From positions 30,572,421 to 30,636,420 of the forward strand of contig OW799233.1 of the NCBI GenBank assembly GCA_941918925.1: DNA of 64,000 bases. The letters run 5' to 3'. Positions 49,124 through 60,369 of the stretch are shown here, piece by piece; positions within the stretch are counted from its first letter, which is position 1; the number at the start of each line of letters is the position of its first letter. Position numbers and translations under genes: made by a program. This DNA comes from Phyto melanocephala (taxonomy: Eukaryota > Arthropoda > Insecta > Diptera > Rhinophoridae). The notes under the pieces are model-generated. The model did not search any database and was not told the DNA's origin. It worked only from the letters and a program-made list of their open reading frames with translations.

Positions 49124-50525
49124 CAAGAATGATTAAATAAAGATTACGCCATCACGCAGTCATAAAAAAACATTTCTGCGCATGTAGGAATTCTGACGTC
49201 ACTCAAGCTGTGTTCTGATTGGCTAATAAAATTCAGCTATATAACTAATAATGTTTGTGTAAAAACATGACAGTGGGACAAATTGTTATTTTTCTAACTA
49301 AATGTTTTGAAAGCAAAAAAATTATTTATATATAGGTATATACATATTTATTTTCATTTTTTTATTACAATATTTCACTATTATATTAGGTGTAGAATTC
49401 ATTTCATTTAGTTATTTTATAAAATTTTCTTTTTCGCTTATAAGTATTTTAAGCGATTTCGACATTTGGTTTCCTAATTCTAAAATACATTCGACACCTA
49501 AAAAAAAGTTTTTTCACGTATTCACTGGCTTCAATTTCTTTGGCTTCCAACAAATGTTTTTGTAAATATCCGCTTGAAAGTAATAATTTGTAACCATTTA
49601 ATTTGAAATATATGGTGTAAGTTTGGAAGCGATCTTCTTCAATATCAGTCGGCCTTGGAGCATTTTCCGCGACCAATTTTTCTTCAAAACTATTTGGAAT
49701 ATCATTTTGCTTTTCAGTTTCACGTAGTCCTTCATATACATTTGAAACTTCAGTTTCATTAGCAGTTTTCGTTTCACATTTAATAGCACTAGTGTCTAAA
49801 GACGGAACTGCATGGGATTTTGAAATTTTTGCACGCCGTTTGCTAAATTCTATTCATAATGCCTTAGTAATGTACTGCAAGAATTAATTTTGTTTTAACT
49901 TACCCATTTCAAATATCAAGTTTCTTTCAATATCTTCTTGCTTGAAATGTAAAGCACAAATTTTTTCTTCATCCGCATTTACAGGCTTCACTCGTTTGCA
50001 AAATATTACCCATAACTTCCTTCGAGATTCATCTTTTGAAAAATTGTAAAATGATATAGCTTTTTGAATATACAAACGTTTTATTAAAAATGCGCAATTT
50101 ATTAGGTTTTAATATAATTTCTCACTTGTTTTTTTGCTGTTATTTTGCTTGCATTTGCCCACTACACATTTTATATTTGCTCTCTTTCTTATCTTTTCAC
50201 TTTATTTTGTTTTCTGTTTTGCAGCTTTTAAATAACCAAATTAAAACACTTTTTATATAATTTTAATAATTTTAATATTATTTATATTTTTTTATAAAAT
50301 ATGACACGAAATTCGTTGTTTATTAAACACCGATGTAATAATTTTTTTTAGAACTCTCTGAGTAAATTAATTACAGGGCTGCCAACTATCTCAGAATACA
50401 TAAATTTTTTGTAAGAAATTATAGATTTTACATATGATACAGACTTGGTAACCTTTGTGAGGGGATTACTACGTCATCTAACGGTAAATCATGCGCAAGG
50501 CGTAATCTTTATTTAATCATTCTTG
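49124..50525 (-). mobile_element. P-superfamily-like DNA transposon with THAP gene
   Basis: Inverted terminal repeats of 27 bp begin CAAGAATGATTAAATAAAGA (49124-49150) and are matched exactly by 50499-50525. Immediately outside each end is the direct repeat TACATTAC (49116-49123 and 50526-50533), a perfect 8-bp target duplication. An 8-bp duplication, terminal repeats near 30 bp beginning CA, and a gene starting with a THAP zinc finger together match the P superfamily (hAT shares only the duplication length). At 1402 bp it is about half a full P element and lacks the catalytic part, so it resembles internally deleted copies. The element reads on the minus strand. Confidence 0.88.
49449..50174 (-). 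pseudogene. Three-exon THAP-domain protein of the P-like element
   Basis: Exons 50174-50126, 50059-49904 and 49849-49449 join in frame (606 nt, 201 codons plus stop). Intron 1 (66 nt) begins GTGAGA and has a CTAAT branch-like site; intron 2 (54 nt) begins GTAAGT and has CTAAG. Exon 1 gives KCVVGKC (first Cys pair of the C2CH zinc finger). Exon 2 gives FYNFSKDESRRKLW and ICALHF (last Cys and His). Exon 3 is Lys/Glu-rich with no recognised domain. THAP fingers bind the ends of P elements. The expected first codon reads ATA, and no in-frame ATG lies just upstream, so it is probably dead or starts at a non-ATG codon. Size recalls the truncated P repressor KP. Confidence 0.75.
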
Positions 50526-50533
50526 TACATTAC

Positions 50534-51658
50534 AAACACAAGTTTTCCAAATTTGTTTTCATTTCATTGGCAACAAACAAATAAAAAAAAATGTGTTTTA
50601 TTATTTAAGGTTAAGGAAACAATTAATTGATAAGAAAATAGTTAATAACTTTTACAACAATTTAGAGTCTTGAATATTGAATAAACTTTTTAACATAAAC
50701 AACAAATTAAACGTACTAAATTCTAAAAGTATACAAATTTAAAATTCAAGCAAATGGGCATAAAGTGATTAAGCTTCTAATGCTTTTTACTATTATTGAA
50801 AAACGCTTGATTAAGATTAATATGTCCATGATCATTGAAAATAACTACTTTCAGAATTATTAAGATTAAAGTACACATACTTGAGTTTCTAGTTGATTTA
50901 ACCATTGCTCGCTTTCTGGCTGAAATAATGACTCAAAATTAAATATATCTTTTAAAAAAGGGGAAGTTTTCTTAATTATTATAAATGCTCTTAGGTTTTT
51001 AATATCGTTAAATATTATGTCATACTAAATAAATATGATTATTTTGCAAATATCTAAGTATAATAAATACCTACTATTTTAAAAATAATAATTCTGAACT
51101 ATGTCATTATAACAGCCAGCGAGCTATATGTAATCCTATCTACGATTAAAGTTCTTGCTGACAGAATAATATATTCCAGAGGACATCTGGCTGCTGAAAG
51201 CTGTTAACTTTTCTGTAAAATATTGATAATATTGGCAACTGTAAAACTAAAATTGCTGCACTGTTTAAAAATGTTTTTTTTTTAAATAAAATTTTAAAAT
51301 TTATATCCTTCTTATGCTTTCAATATTAGCAATTAGAACCCATTAAATTTTAATAAGGAAATTTATAGTTTTATGAAATAAATAAAATAAAAAGTAGACA
51401 ATTTGAAACTTTGTGTTTTTTTAATAACGAGCTTTTTCTGGGTTAGGTGCTTTTTGAAATTTCAAAGTTGACAACGTTACCTCTATTCTCACTACAAACT
51501 CTAAGTTTGCATAAAGTAACGATTTGTGCCCAACTCAAGCATATAAGAGCTGTGATATAATATTATGTTTGTTTGTGTGATTATAGATACATGATTTAGA
51601 AAAACAAAAGGAAGTTGCGAGTAAAACATTACCTGTACTTCCTTCATATTTCCTTGTA
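50534..51658. other. AT-rich spacer
   Basis: No gene seen. The sequence near 51515-51540, read in reverse, begins GTTGGGCACAAATCGTTACT, matching the start of a repeat embedded in the composite elements (8107, 31520). Confidence 0.4.
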
Positions 51659-52446
51659 CAAGGTGGGCTCTTATTATTGCAAATGGCGGCCAATGTCAGA
51701 TTTTTTTTGACATTTGTGAACTAGACAGATGTGGAATGCAAGTGGATAAGCTATGGAGCGATGTACTCCCCAAGAACGCGGAATAATCGCTTCGAGGCCA
51801 CAGTGGACGATTTTTCAACTAAAATCATAATGAGCGATGACGCTCATTTCCACCTCAGCGGGTACGTAAACAAGCAAAACTATCGCTTATAGGGCATCGA
51901 GAATCCACGAGTAATGCACGAGGAGCCATTACACCCGCTGTTCATGTTGGAGGAGTCATCAAGCCATTTTTTTCGAGGACACCGCTGGTCAAACGATAAC
52001 AGTGGACGGTGTGCGCTATAGGGCCATGTTAGTTAGGACTGGAGGATATGTGGTTCCAACAGGACGAAGCAACGGCACACACTGCGCGAGCTGTAACCGA
52101 TATTCTAAAGGCGGTCGCCTGATCTCTAAATTTGGCTATTTACATTGGCTCTCAAAATTGTCCGACTTAACCCTTCGACTTTATTTGAGGGGTTTTTTGA
52201 AGTCCCGTGATTACCTGAACAAAACGGATACGCTGAAAGCCCTCAAGGATAACATTCGACACGAATGCGAGAATCTGCCGCGCGAAATTCTCGCCAAAGT
52301 GATAAAAAATGCCATATAATAAGCCTGTATAGCAATTAATTGTAATGGCATTCATTTGGCCATCATCTTTTCGAATTGGACAATAAAATTATTAAGAGAA
52401 AAATTAAAACCAAACAATATCGGATGACTTCTTTTGGCCCACCTTG
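51659..52446 (+). mobile_element. Deleted mariner element with both ends
   Basis: The ends CAAGGTGGGC and GCCCACCTTG are exact inverses; TA precedes the left end. The + strand holds a 105-codon frame (52002-52319) with VRYRAMLV, a decayed middle, RGFLKSRDYLNKTDTLKALK and ENLPREILAKVI. These are the C-terminal blocks of mariner transposase (VNGVRYRAML, then WGFLKSRVY.NKP..IEALK..I). The first two catalytic blocks are missing, so it is inactive. Relatives are at 35.1-35.5 and 43.7-44.2 kb. Confidence 0.82.
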
Positions 52447-52865
52447 AACTTGTCTCTTCACTTAATTTAAATTTTTAAGTTTTGCGGAAATTATGACCAC
52501 GAGGCGCTTAGGATTTTTGGTGAATACACAATATAAATTTTTCGTAGTCTCATACGTAGATTAATAATTTTTTACAATTACTTTTTTTCTAACTCATTGA
52601 TTGTTGTTAGGGGTTTTTTTTGATTGAATTCAAGCAAATATATTGATAAAAATTTGTTAAAAAGTACAAAAAACATTAATTATAAAAAAAGAACTTTCCT
52701 ACCATTAGTTTATAGTAAATTTAATTTTTATTTAAATATGGTGCTTTAATTGCGACCAATAAATCTTTAACTGTTTTTGAAGAAACAAAATCATACTTTT
52801 AAAATAAATTGCTTTTAATACAAATTAGATGAATGGTGCTCACAGTTTAATTTTGTGCAAGTATT
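52447..52865. other. AT-rich spacer
   Basis: No gene recognised. On the minus strand an AATAAA-type signal near 52725-52735 lies downstream of the frame at 52866-53075. Confidence 0.35.
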
Positions 52866-53075
52866 TCATGAAGGCCAAATGCAATTGTTAATATCCTTAG
52901 AAACATTTAATATTATTTTCCCCACTATTTTTCGATCATTTGTGCTTTTTAACATTGTTCCATTTCCTATGGGCATACCAGGGTGGCAATTTATTATGCG
53001 TTCAATGGCTAAAACTTCAAAACATGCTAACAAACCACTCAGTACTACCAATGCGACCACCACAGAGCCCAGCAA
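52866..53075 (-). CDS. Possible small secreted peptide, start codon unclear
   Basis: The minus strand has a frame beginning TTG CTG GGC that encodes a signal-peptide-like segment (GSVVVALVVLSGLLA, then CFEVLA). A polar part of about 45 residues follows with two cysteines (IINCHPG, NNCIWPS), ending at TGA (52868-52866). Sixteen bases upstream is an excellent 3' splice site (a long T-rich tract ending TTCTTTAG), and the frame is GC-richer than its flanks. However there is a TAA between that site and the frame and no ATG at the expected position, so it is a decayed gene, a non-ATG start, or chance. No family recognised. Confidence 0.27.
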   Translation of the reverse strand: MLGSVVVALVVLSGLLACFEVLAIERIINCHPGMPIGNGTMLKSTNDRKIVGKIILNVSKDINNCIWPS

Positions 53076-53085
53076 ATGCAGTTAA

Positions 53086-54047
53086 TTTGCTAAAGAAAAA
53101 AAAACCAAAAGAAAAACTAAAATTGTGGTCAAATTTTGTTTGGGTTTTATTTATTTTCTATTTTTTTGAACTTGCTTTCTTAAATGTTTCAATGTATAAA
53201 AGAATATATTTGAAAAAAATTCTTGCCTTGGAAAAAAATACAATAAAAAATTATTTTCTGTTAAAGATTAGTATTGTTAATTGTGGCTTACTTATGTGCT
53301 AAACCGCATGAGAAGAATAAGTAGACATGTATTTAGTATTAATTATCAAAATGTTTGGAAAAATATTTTTAGTTCCTTATTCGAATGAAAACCTTAAAAG
53401 AAGTCTCTTTTTAGAAAAAGTTTGTTTAAACACGTACAACTATTGTTTGTGCTGTAATTTTAAGAAGATCCCCAAGAAACAACTGAACAAATTTCAACAA
53501 TAATACGTTTAAAGGTATACATGTATAAATGTTTGTGTATGTGTGTGTATGTATGTGCGTTTGTATGTTTTTTTAACTTTTTAGGTCACACGTTCTTCAC
53601 CTATAAAATGTGTCATGAGAGGATTTTTTTACTATTGTTGTTTGGCATTTCAATTTTCAGTTAAATAAAAAACCTTTGAATGATATAGAATTGCTAAATC
53701 ACGACTCATGCAAAACCAATACAAATGTCAAAAGCGATTTGAACTAAAAAATAAAATAAACAAAGGAAAATACCAATCAATGAGATGTAGGCTTTTTTTG
53801 ATGATTTATGTAAAATACATATTTCTTCTCAAAAATCGTTCTATACTTAAACAATTTAAAATCTTGCCGAAACTCTAACTCACTAAAGTTCTCCAAATGC
53901 TGTGTGAACATTAATTGAAACTTTGTACAAATAATGTTAGAAATAAAAAACCATATATGTAGATACTAAGAATAACACAATTTTTTATTATACTTAAGCC
54001 TTAAGCAATTTACTTCTTAGTTCAAGGCATATATAAATATATTCATA
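53086..54047. other. AT-rich stretch
   Basis: No supported gene. A GT-rich microsatellite-like tract (TGTGTATGTGTGTGTATGTA) lies at 53533-53560. Confidence 0.4.
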
Positions 54048-54358
54048 AAGGCTATAAAACACGGCATGTGTTTTACACCTGACTTTAAAATTTGTGAGAC
54101 ATATGTTAATCTACGTGTCTGTCAAAATTGTACTTCTACGCTGACTGCTTTGCAGCAGCAGAGATTTCTGTCAATGGCTGATGTCACAAGTTTTGATGGA
54201 AGAAAATAAAGCGCACTCTAATTAATATTTTGTCAGATGTATCAACACATGTTTTTTTACAGAAGTAATGTTTTAAAGGTAACACACGATATGTTTGTAT
54301 TAGCAGTGGAAAATTTGACAAGTCAGATGTAAAAAACACGCAGTGTATTAGCTCCTTA
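54048..54358. mobile_element. MITE with ACGGCATG-type ends
   Basis: Left ACACGGCATGTGTTTTACAC and the right end GATGTAAAAAACACGCAGTG form imperfect inverted repeats of about 30 bp, continued by CTGACTT and AAGTCAG. The body is about 300 bp and non-coding. Related ends occur at 44.4 kb and 47.9 kb. Superfamily unknown. Confidence 0.6.
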
Positions 54359-54467
54359 AGGAAACTGCAGTTCGAAAAGAATTATTTTTTTAATTTTTGA
54401 TATTTTAAATAGAGAAGAGAATAAAGAGAATCGTTTCTTATGAATGGATTTTCATAGTTGAAGTTAA

Positions 54468-56276
54468 AACAAGTAAGAGCACTATATTCGGCTGTGCCGA
54501 ATCTTTTATACCCACCACCAATTTTGTGTACATTTAAAGCACAATATTTATTATTTTGTTAATCGCTTTAGAATAATCTCTTTATAATAAAATATGTATC
54601 ACTTTCTTTTTTAAGGTGGTTCAATTTTAAGGGCCCATGTTGAAGGTCAACTACACCTAGTCTTTAAATTTGTTTTCTGCATTTTATTTGACATTTCCCA
54701 ATCTCAAACTTACTCAATTTGATCCGTGGAAAGATACGCAATCGAGCAACGCTTTAAAGTTATTCAGGATTTATATGAAAATGGGCGTTCAAATAAAAAT
54801 GCATTTTGTGCACTTCGTAATTCTTTTGATCAACATAATCGTTCAAATTCGTCCACAATCGCTAGAATTGTAAAAAATATTTAAATTTCTGCAAAACAGG
54901 TCTGTATAAAATGTTAGAATATCTGTGAATGCCTTCTTAGTTCGTTGAATGGGAACCACTGCTGGTTTTTGCGATAGTGTGGCAAAAGAGCAGTCAACCT
55001 AGCCCCATCATCATGCCCAACAATTGAGCATCAACATTGTCATTGAAAATTTGGACCATCAGATAGAGGAGTGGCGCCAAGGATGGGGGGGCCATTTGGC
55101 CGATATTTTGTTAAATACATAATTGAACCATACACATATTATAATTACAAAAAGAAATAATAATAATTTCCTAAATAATTTGTGTTTTATTTAAATTCAA
55201 CATCGGCACTTAAAATTTAACCACCCTTTATAACTTCGATATGCTACTAAAATGCTTTTGTAAATATAGTCTTTCAATGAAAGTGGGCATTAAAGTAGGC
55301 GTGTCAATAAAGCTTCTGCTAATAAACATAACTTAGATATTTCAATATAGTCCTTTATTTTCCCAAAAACTTTGTCAATAGAGAAATTACATTAATTTAA
55401 GATAAACCGTTATTTATTAGAAGGATATATGTAGCAAATTTCATCATCATACCTCTAATTTTGTCGGTTTTATGAGCTTTTAAATTTCATTAATGGTAGA
55501 TAACGTGAAAAGTGGGCGTTATAGTAGGCGTGTCAAAGTTGTTTTTGCTAATGAGTACAACTAAGGTATTTCAATATAGTCCTTTATTAATCCAAAATCT
55601 TTATTAATAGAGAAATTATATGAATTTCAGTTAAACTGTTATATGGGAGGTGGCGTGGCACATTGATTTTCCGTTACAAAAAAGCCTCTCACCAAAAAGC
55701 AAAGTGTGCAAAATTTCAGAGTCGTACATCAAAGTTTGTTGCTTTTATGACGTTTTTGTTTTTAAATAAACCGAAAAATACACTGTGCGGTATAAATTTT
55801 CGTACATTTTGATCGATAACTCCTTTCTTAATGCATAGATTTAGATAATTTTCGGGGAATAATATTGTTTTTACTCAGAAAATGTATATTCGAAGTTTCA
55901 TGAGTCTACGTTAATGCGTTTGGACACAATTCCATTTTATTCGACGTTCGAAGGACACGGTTTTTTCGACCTACTCTTGCTTTTCGAGCTATAACTCTCT
56001 TCCTAATATTTCGATTTAGCCTATTTTCAATACCAAACAAATTTTGTCTATAAGAAAGATTCTGGCAAAATTTGAGCCCCCTAGCTTTTTCTATGCGACC
56101 TCTATCGTGCTTTTAACAGACGGACAGACGGACGGACATAGCTATATCGTTATCAAATCAAACCCTGATTCAGAATATATATAGTTTATGGGGTCTAAAA
56201 TGGATATTTCGATGTGTTACAAACGAAATGACAAAATGAATATACCCCCACCATTTTTTTGGTGGCGGGAATAAAA
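54468..56276 (-). mobile_element. Family I element with nested mariner
   Basis: The 3' end ACAAGTAAGAGCACTAT and hairpin ATTCGGCTGTGCCGAAT are at 54468-54502. The 5' end (CCACCATTTTTTTGGTGGCG) is at about 56276. The core GATTCAGAATATATATAGTT and GTCY tract are at 56115-56190. The mariner occupies 54614-55228. The chance ORF products here are shared with other family I copies and are not genes. Confidence 0.82.
54614..55228 (+). mobile_element. Deleted mariner in family I element
   Basis: TA flanks and the AGGTGGTTCAATTTTAAGGG end. The + strand has the helix-turn-helix (NAFCALRNSFDQHNRSN, TIARIVKNI) and, after a deletion and frame change, the C-terminal GGHLADILLNT followed by a stop. This is the clearest reading of a transposase keeping both ends but lacking the catalytic core. 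Confidence 0.8.
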
Positions 56277-56836
56277 ATCGTGAAGGGATATATTCATTTT
56301 GTCATTCGTTATAACACATAGAAAAACGCATTTTAGAACCCTTAAAGAATTTATTTGCTGAATCCAGATTTTATTGTAGGAAAATTTAGCTTTGTCCATC
56401 CGTCCGTTTGTCTGTGAAAAGCACGACAGAGCTTAAACGAAATAAGATAGAGAGGTTAAATTGCAACAGAATATATCCTATACATCAGAAGTTTGTAAGA
56501 GCTATAGCTTGTAGTGTGAGAGTAAATTATAAAAGATATCTATCTGATATCGAACAAAGTTCCATTGCCTCTAAAAATCAAATATTGTAGTAAAGAATAT
56601 GGGTAATTTTACTCCTATTGTAAAAATACTTAGGTTTTATTTTGGGATAAATGTAACAAAATAAATTAATAGCAAATTAGACGTTAGAAAAAAAATTAAT
56701 ACCTATTTTAGTAGAAAGAAGTAATTTTATTGTGACTAAAATTGTTAAAAATAACTGATTTCTTGCTTTAAAAGTACTACACAAAATTAGTGGGGTACCA
56801 AACATTGGCCCCAGCTAAATATAATACTCTTACTTG
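56277..56836 (+). mobile_element. Degenerate DINE-like element
   Basis: It begins GTGAAGGGATATATTCATTT back to back with the previous element. It has TTTGTCCATCCGTCCGTTTG as a short GTCY tract and ends TAATACTCTTACTTG with a decayed hairpin. The 5' end looks like family II and the body like family I, so it may be a third subfamily or a recombinant. Confidence 0.6.
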
Positions 56837-56927
56837 TATTATTTGAATTTGTCAGTTTAGAAATAATATATTTATTTGTCTCATCAGATAAATGCTTGCT
56901 CTTCTGTAAGTGTGCTGCATAAAAAAA

Positions 56928-57265
56928 TGTGGTTAAATTTTAAGGGCCGATATTGATTTTGAATAAAACACAAATAACTTAGGAAATTATTATTATTGCT
57001 TTTTGTAATGATAATATTTGTATGGTTCAATTATGTGTGGAACAAAATATCGGCCAAATGACCCCGCGACCACGGCGGCACACCTTCATCCCATGATCCA
57101 AATTTTCAATGCCAAAGTTGATGTTTAATTGTTGGGCACGATAATTAGTCGAGGTTGACTGCTCTTTTGCCACACTATCGCAAAAAGAAAGGCTATGTTT
57201 CCCATTCAACGAACTAAGTTGGCATTCACATTTTACACACCTGTTTTGCTGAAATTTGAATATGT
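56928..57265 (-). mobile_element. Mariner fragment of the nested family
   Basis: The end GTGGTTAAATTTTAAGGGCC and minus-strand frame (CDSVAKEQSTST, RAQQLNI) match the mariner nested in family I, but this copy is not inside one. The N-terminal half and the second terminal repeat are missing. Confidence 0.7.
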
Positions 57266-57755
57266 TTTTGTTTTTGAATAGCTTAAATAGTAAAAGCCGA
57301 AAATAAAATTGATAAAGATTGTACTTGTACTAAAGCATTTACTTAAATATTAAATAGTGCTTTGTATACTAGTGTTACAACGAAGTCTAAAAATTTTACT
57401 ACTTGTAATCTTTTACTTGTTTAAATTTATTTTATTGCAGATAAAATAACTTGTTTATATTGTTTTTGCTAACTATTGTGAAGAGACGACAAGTACTACT
57501 AGTTAAATTTTTCTTTATGCAATGGCTTTTAAATTTTCTTTACTAAATGCTTTAAGCTATTTTAGCTTAGAGTGTCACTGTCACATTGACACAATACCAA
57601 ACACTCATAAAAACACTTAGACATCATTTGTATAAAACACACTTAAATATAATACCACTGTATGTACGAGATAGAAGTGTTTGTATAAGTGACAAAAAAA
57701 AATAGAAAACAATTGCTGCTACTACTATTATACATACATACATAATATATACATA
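57266..57755. other. AT-rich spacer
   Basis: Nothing recognised apart from a short CATA run next to the following MITE. Confidence 0.4.
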
Positions 57756-58075
57756 CAGTCGTGTCTGGATATAGTGAATTAATTTTTGCAAGGCTTGTTC
57801 ATAGTATGCAGGTTGTTCTCTATATCAAGGTTGAAATTTTTTATTTACTAAAAATACATGTAAATGCAATAGCTGATTAGAAACAATTTGTACAAAAAAA
57901 TAAATATATGTACATATGTATTTAAGTTTAATAAAAGAATTGTTGTTGAAGTTGTTTTCAAAATTTTGTTCACTATTAGAATTTTTCACTATGTAGAGTA
58001 CTCCATGCAAACATTTTTATGTTCATTATGGAGGTGTTCACAATATCGGGTGTTCACTATATCCAGACACGACTG
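57756..58075. mobile_element. Pogo-type MITE
   Basis: The ends CAGTCGTGTCTGGATATAGT and the exact complement at the right (58056-58075) are flanked by TA on both sides (57754-57755 and 58076-58077). Terminal CAGT and TA duplication are typical of pogo/Tigger-like elements. It has 320 bp and no transposase; the inner sequence is partly palindromic. Confidence 0.85.
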
Positions 58076-58077
58076 TA

Positions 58078-59007
58078 TAACGTATGTAGTAGTAAACATG
58101 CAAGTACGTAAATAAATGTTAAATATATACAAGATAAAATTGCAAAAATGGATGCACTATGCGAATTTACACTGATGCCCGTATCTATGAGGCTGAAACG
58201 TAGTACGTATTGCTATGAAATGTATTGCTTATGTAATCTACAAACTGTTTTTATTTTGAAATAAAAAGCAGCATTTACCTTGTTTTTAAAATACAAAACA
58301 ATTACTTTAGAAAACAGATAAACTAAATATTGCTCATGACATTTAATTGATTGCCTGCTGGCAACAGTTTTAGCTACAAAACTTAAAAACAATAAGAAGT
58401 AGAAATTATTTATTATCAAGCGTTTTCCTAAAGTTATCTTCGTTTTCTATACACCCATTTGTAATGTCTCCATAAATTTTTTGAATTGATCCACTTTAAT
58501 AAAACCTCTTGAAAATAAAATTTATTTGGTTTTATTCTCTGTATGCAAACTGTAACCAACAACCTGTTTGCCTAACTGAATTTATGTTCATTGGTGTCTG
58601 TATTTATAACAGCCAAGGTATGTTTTTCAAATACATATGTATGTATGTACGTATTTGCATTTGGATAAGAATAAGGTTGAACATGTGTATTGTATGTTTA
58701 CAAAATAGTGGCTGCCTTTGTTGTAGTATTTATTTGTTAAACAAGTTTTACTTTGTTATGTTTTTGTATTTTGTACTTTTTATACAACTTTTCTTTAGTA
58801 AACATCCCCTACACCTTTTTGTATTGTACGATATAAAAAAGTTTTTAATGTTACCTCTTAAGGACTTCAACGGAATTTAAAAAATAAAATTTTAAATTAA
58901 TGTCAATGTTGTGGTAGACTAGTAATTTTTTTTTATTTGTCTGCGAGTGTGGCAGTAGCAAATTTATTGCCCCCAAAATTTTTTTGTTATAAAGATAATG
59001 ATAATTA
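58078..59007. other. AT-rich stretch with a 123-codon open frame
   Basis: A + frame at 58509-58880 is cysteine-, tyrosine- and phenylalanine-rich. It has no ordered domain or recognisable similarity and looks like chance translation of T-rich DNA. Nothing else is recognised. Confidence 0.35.
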
Positions 59008-59009
59008 TA

Positions 59010-60358
59010 TCGGGTGATTTATTGAGAGGTTTGATTTTCAATGGGTTTTTTTATTGAGAGATCACCCATGAATCATATAAAATTGCTTTATCATTTTTGT
59101 TCAGTATCGTTTGACAAGTCATCATGGAGTGACCCACACCGGCGTTTCCAAATTGTTTAGCTTTATTCCAAAGACTACACAGACACTACCAATCGCATAG
59201 TTTCGTTGTGATAGTAGAACTTTACAGTTATATCTACAGGCAGCACTAATAAATTATGACTCTTGCAATAGAAATTTTATAATCACAAATGAAAAGTTCG
59301 ATTGCAGAAACTGAACCATTCGATTGACAATGAATATGATTTTCTGTTTTCTAAGTATAGCTTTTTATAAAAAATGTTTTTGTGCGATTTGAGAAACTTA
59401 CTTACGTTTATTCAGGAAGCACATTTCTGGTTTAATGGATAAATTAATAAAAAAAATTGCCGTAGTTTGTCCGATGAGCAACCCGAATACTGAAAATGTT
59501 ATTGTTAATGGTAAACGTTATCGTCAATGGTAAACGTTATCACACCATACTAACGGACAATGTACCTCTGAAATTTAAGCACATGGTCTCGATGAGCTCT
59601 GATTTAAATAAGACGGTGCTACGAGTTATACAGCGCTTAAAAAAATGGACTTGTTGAAAAATCATTTTGGTGAGCACTAAATTTCACGTTATGTTACGAT
59701 AAGTTTGTCACCTAGATCCGATATCACACCTTTGGACTTTTGTTTATTTTTTGAAAATAAACAGTATAAGCTCTTTATAAATAAACTAACTACGATTAAT
59801 TTTCAACCCTACATTAATCGTGAGATACCAGTCACTTTACTCGAACGAGTCGACCAAAATAATTCTTTTTGAATAGACCAATTCAGATGTAGTAGATGTG
59901 GCCAACATTTACATTATATCTTTTTTAAATCGATAATAAAATATTTTAATACTAGCCAAGCCCGGCGCGCGTTGCTACGCCCCTTAATGAATAAAAATGT
60001 ATTCTGAATTTTAATTGAATATAAAGTGAAAGAATCTGAAAATTATAACTTTTTATGGGCGTGGTCGTGCCCATTTTTCTAATCACGAAATCAATAATCA
60101 TGAGAGTTTAACAAGTGTGCAAAGTTTCAGAAAAATCGGTCAAGTGCAAGTAGCTAAAAATGATAACTTATTTTTATGGGCGTAACCCCGCCTCCTTTTT
60201 ACCACCTATTAACACTCCCTGAAATATGTATAATAACTTGATAAAGTTTGAGTGCGATCGGCTTTACGGTTTCGGAGTCTATAGCTAACACACACACATA
60301 CAGAATTTTACTTATATATATACAATAAATAAATAAAACCTTACAATGAGTCACCCGA
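59010..60358 (+). mobile_element. Mariner remnant interrupted by a Helitron
   Basis: TCGGGTGA at the left and TCACCCGA at the right are flanked by TA. The + strand from about 59100 carries a decayed transposase with HFWFNGYINKKNC-like and NVIVNGKRYHTMLTDN blocks and a C-terminal tail, with many stops. About 0.37 kb of its length is the inserted Helitron at 59952-60325. Confidence 0.75.
59952..60325 (-). mobile_element. Non-autonomous Helitron, third copy
   Basis: CTAG (59952-59955, preceded by A), CCCGGCGCGCGTTGCTACGC, two of the 121-bp-type units and a CA tract (60288-60300) match the other two Helitron copies. The 5' end is decayed to TATATATATAC. It sits inside the mariner at 59010-60358. 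Confidence 0.82.
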
Positions 60359-60369
60359 TACTAACTATA

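Noticed and set aside
58509..58880. 123-codon hydrophobic open frame
   Set aside because: Composition follows T-rich DNA; there is no signal or domain order and no supporting context.
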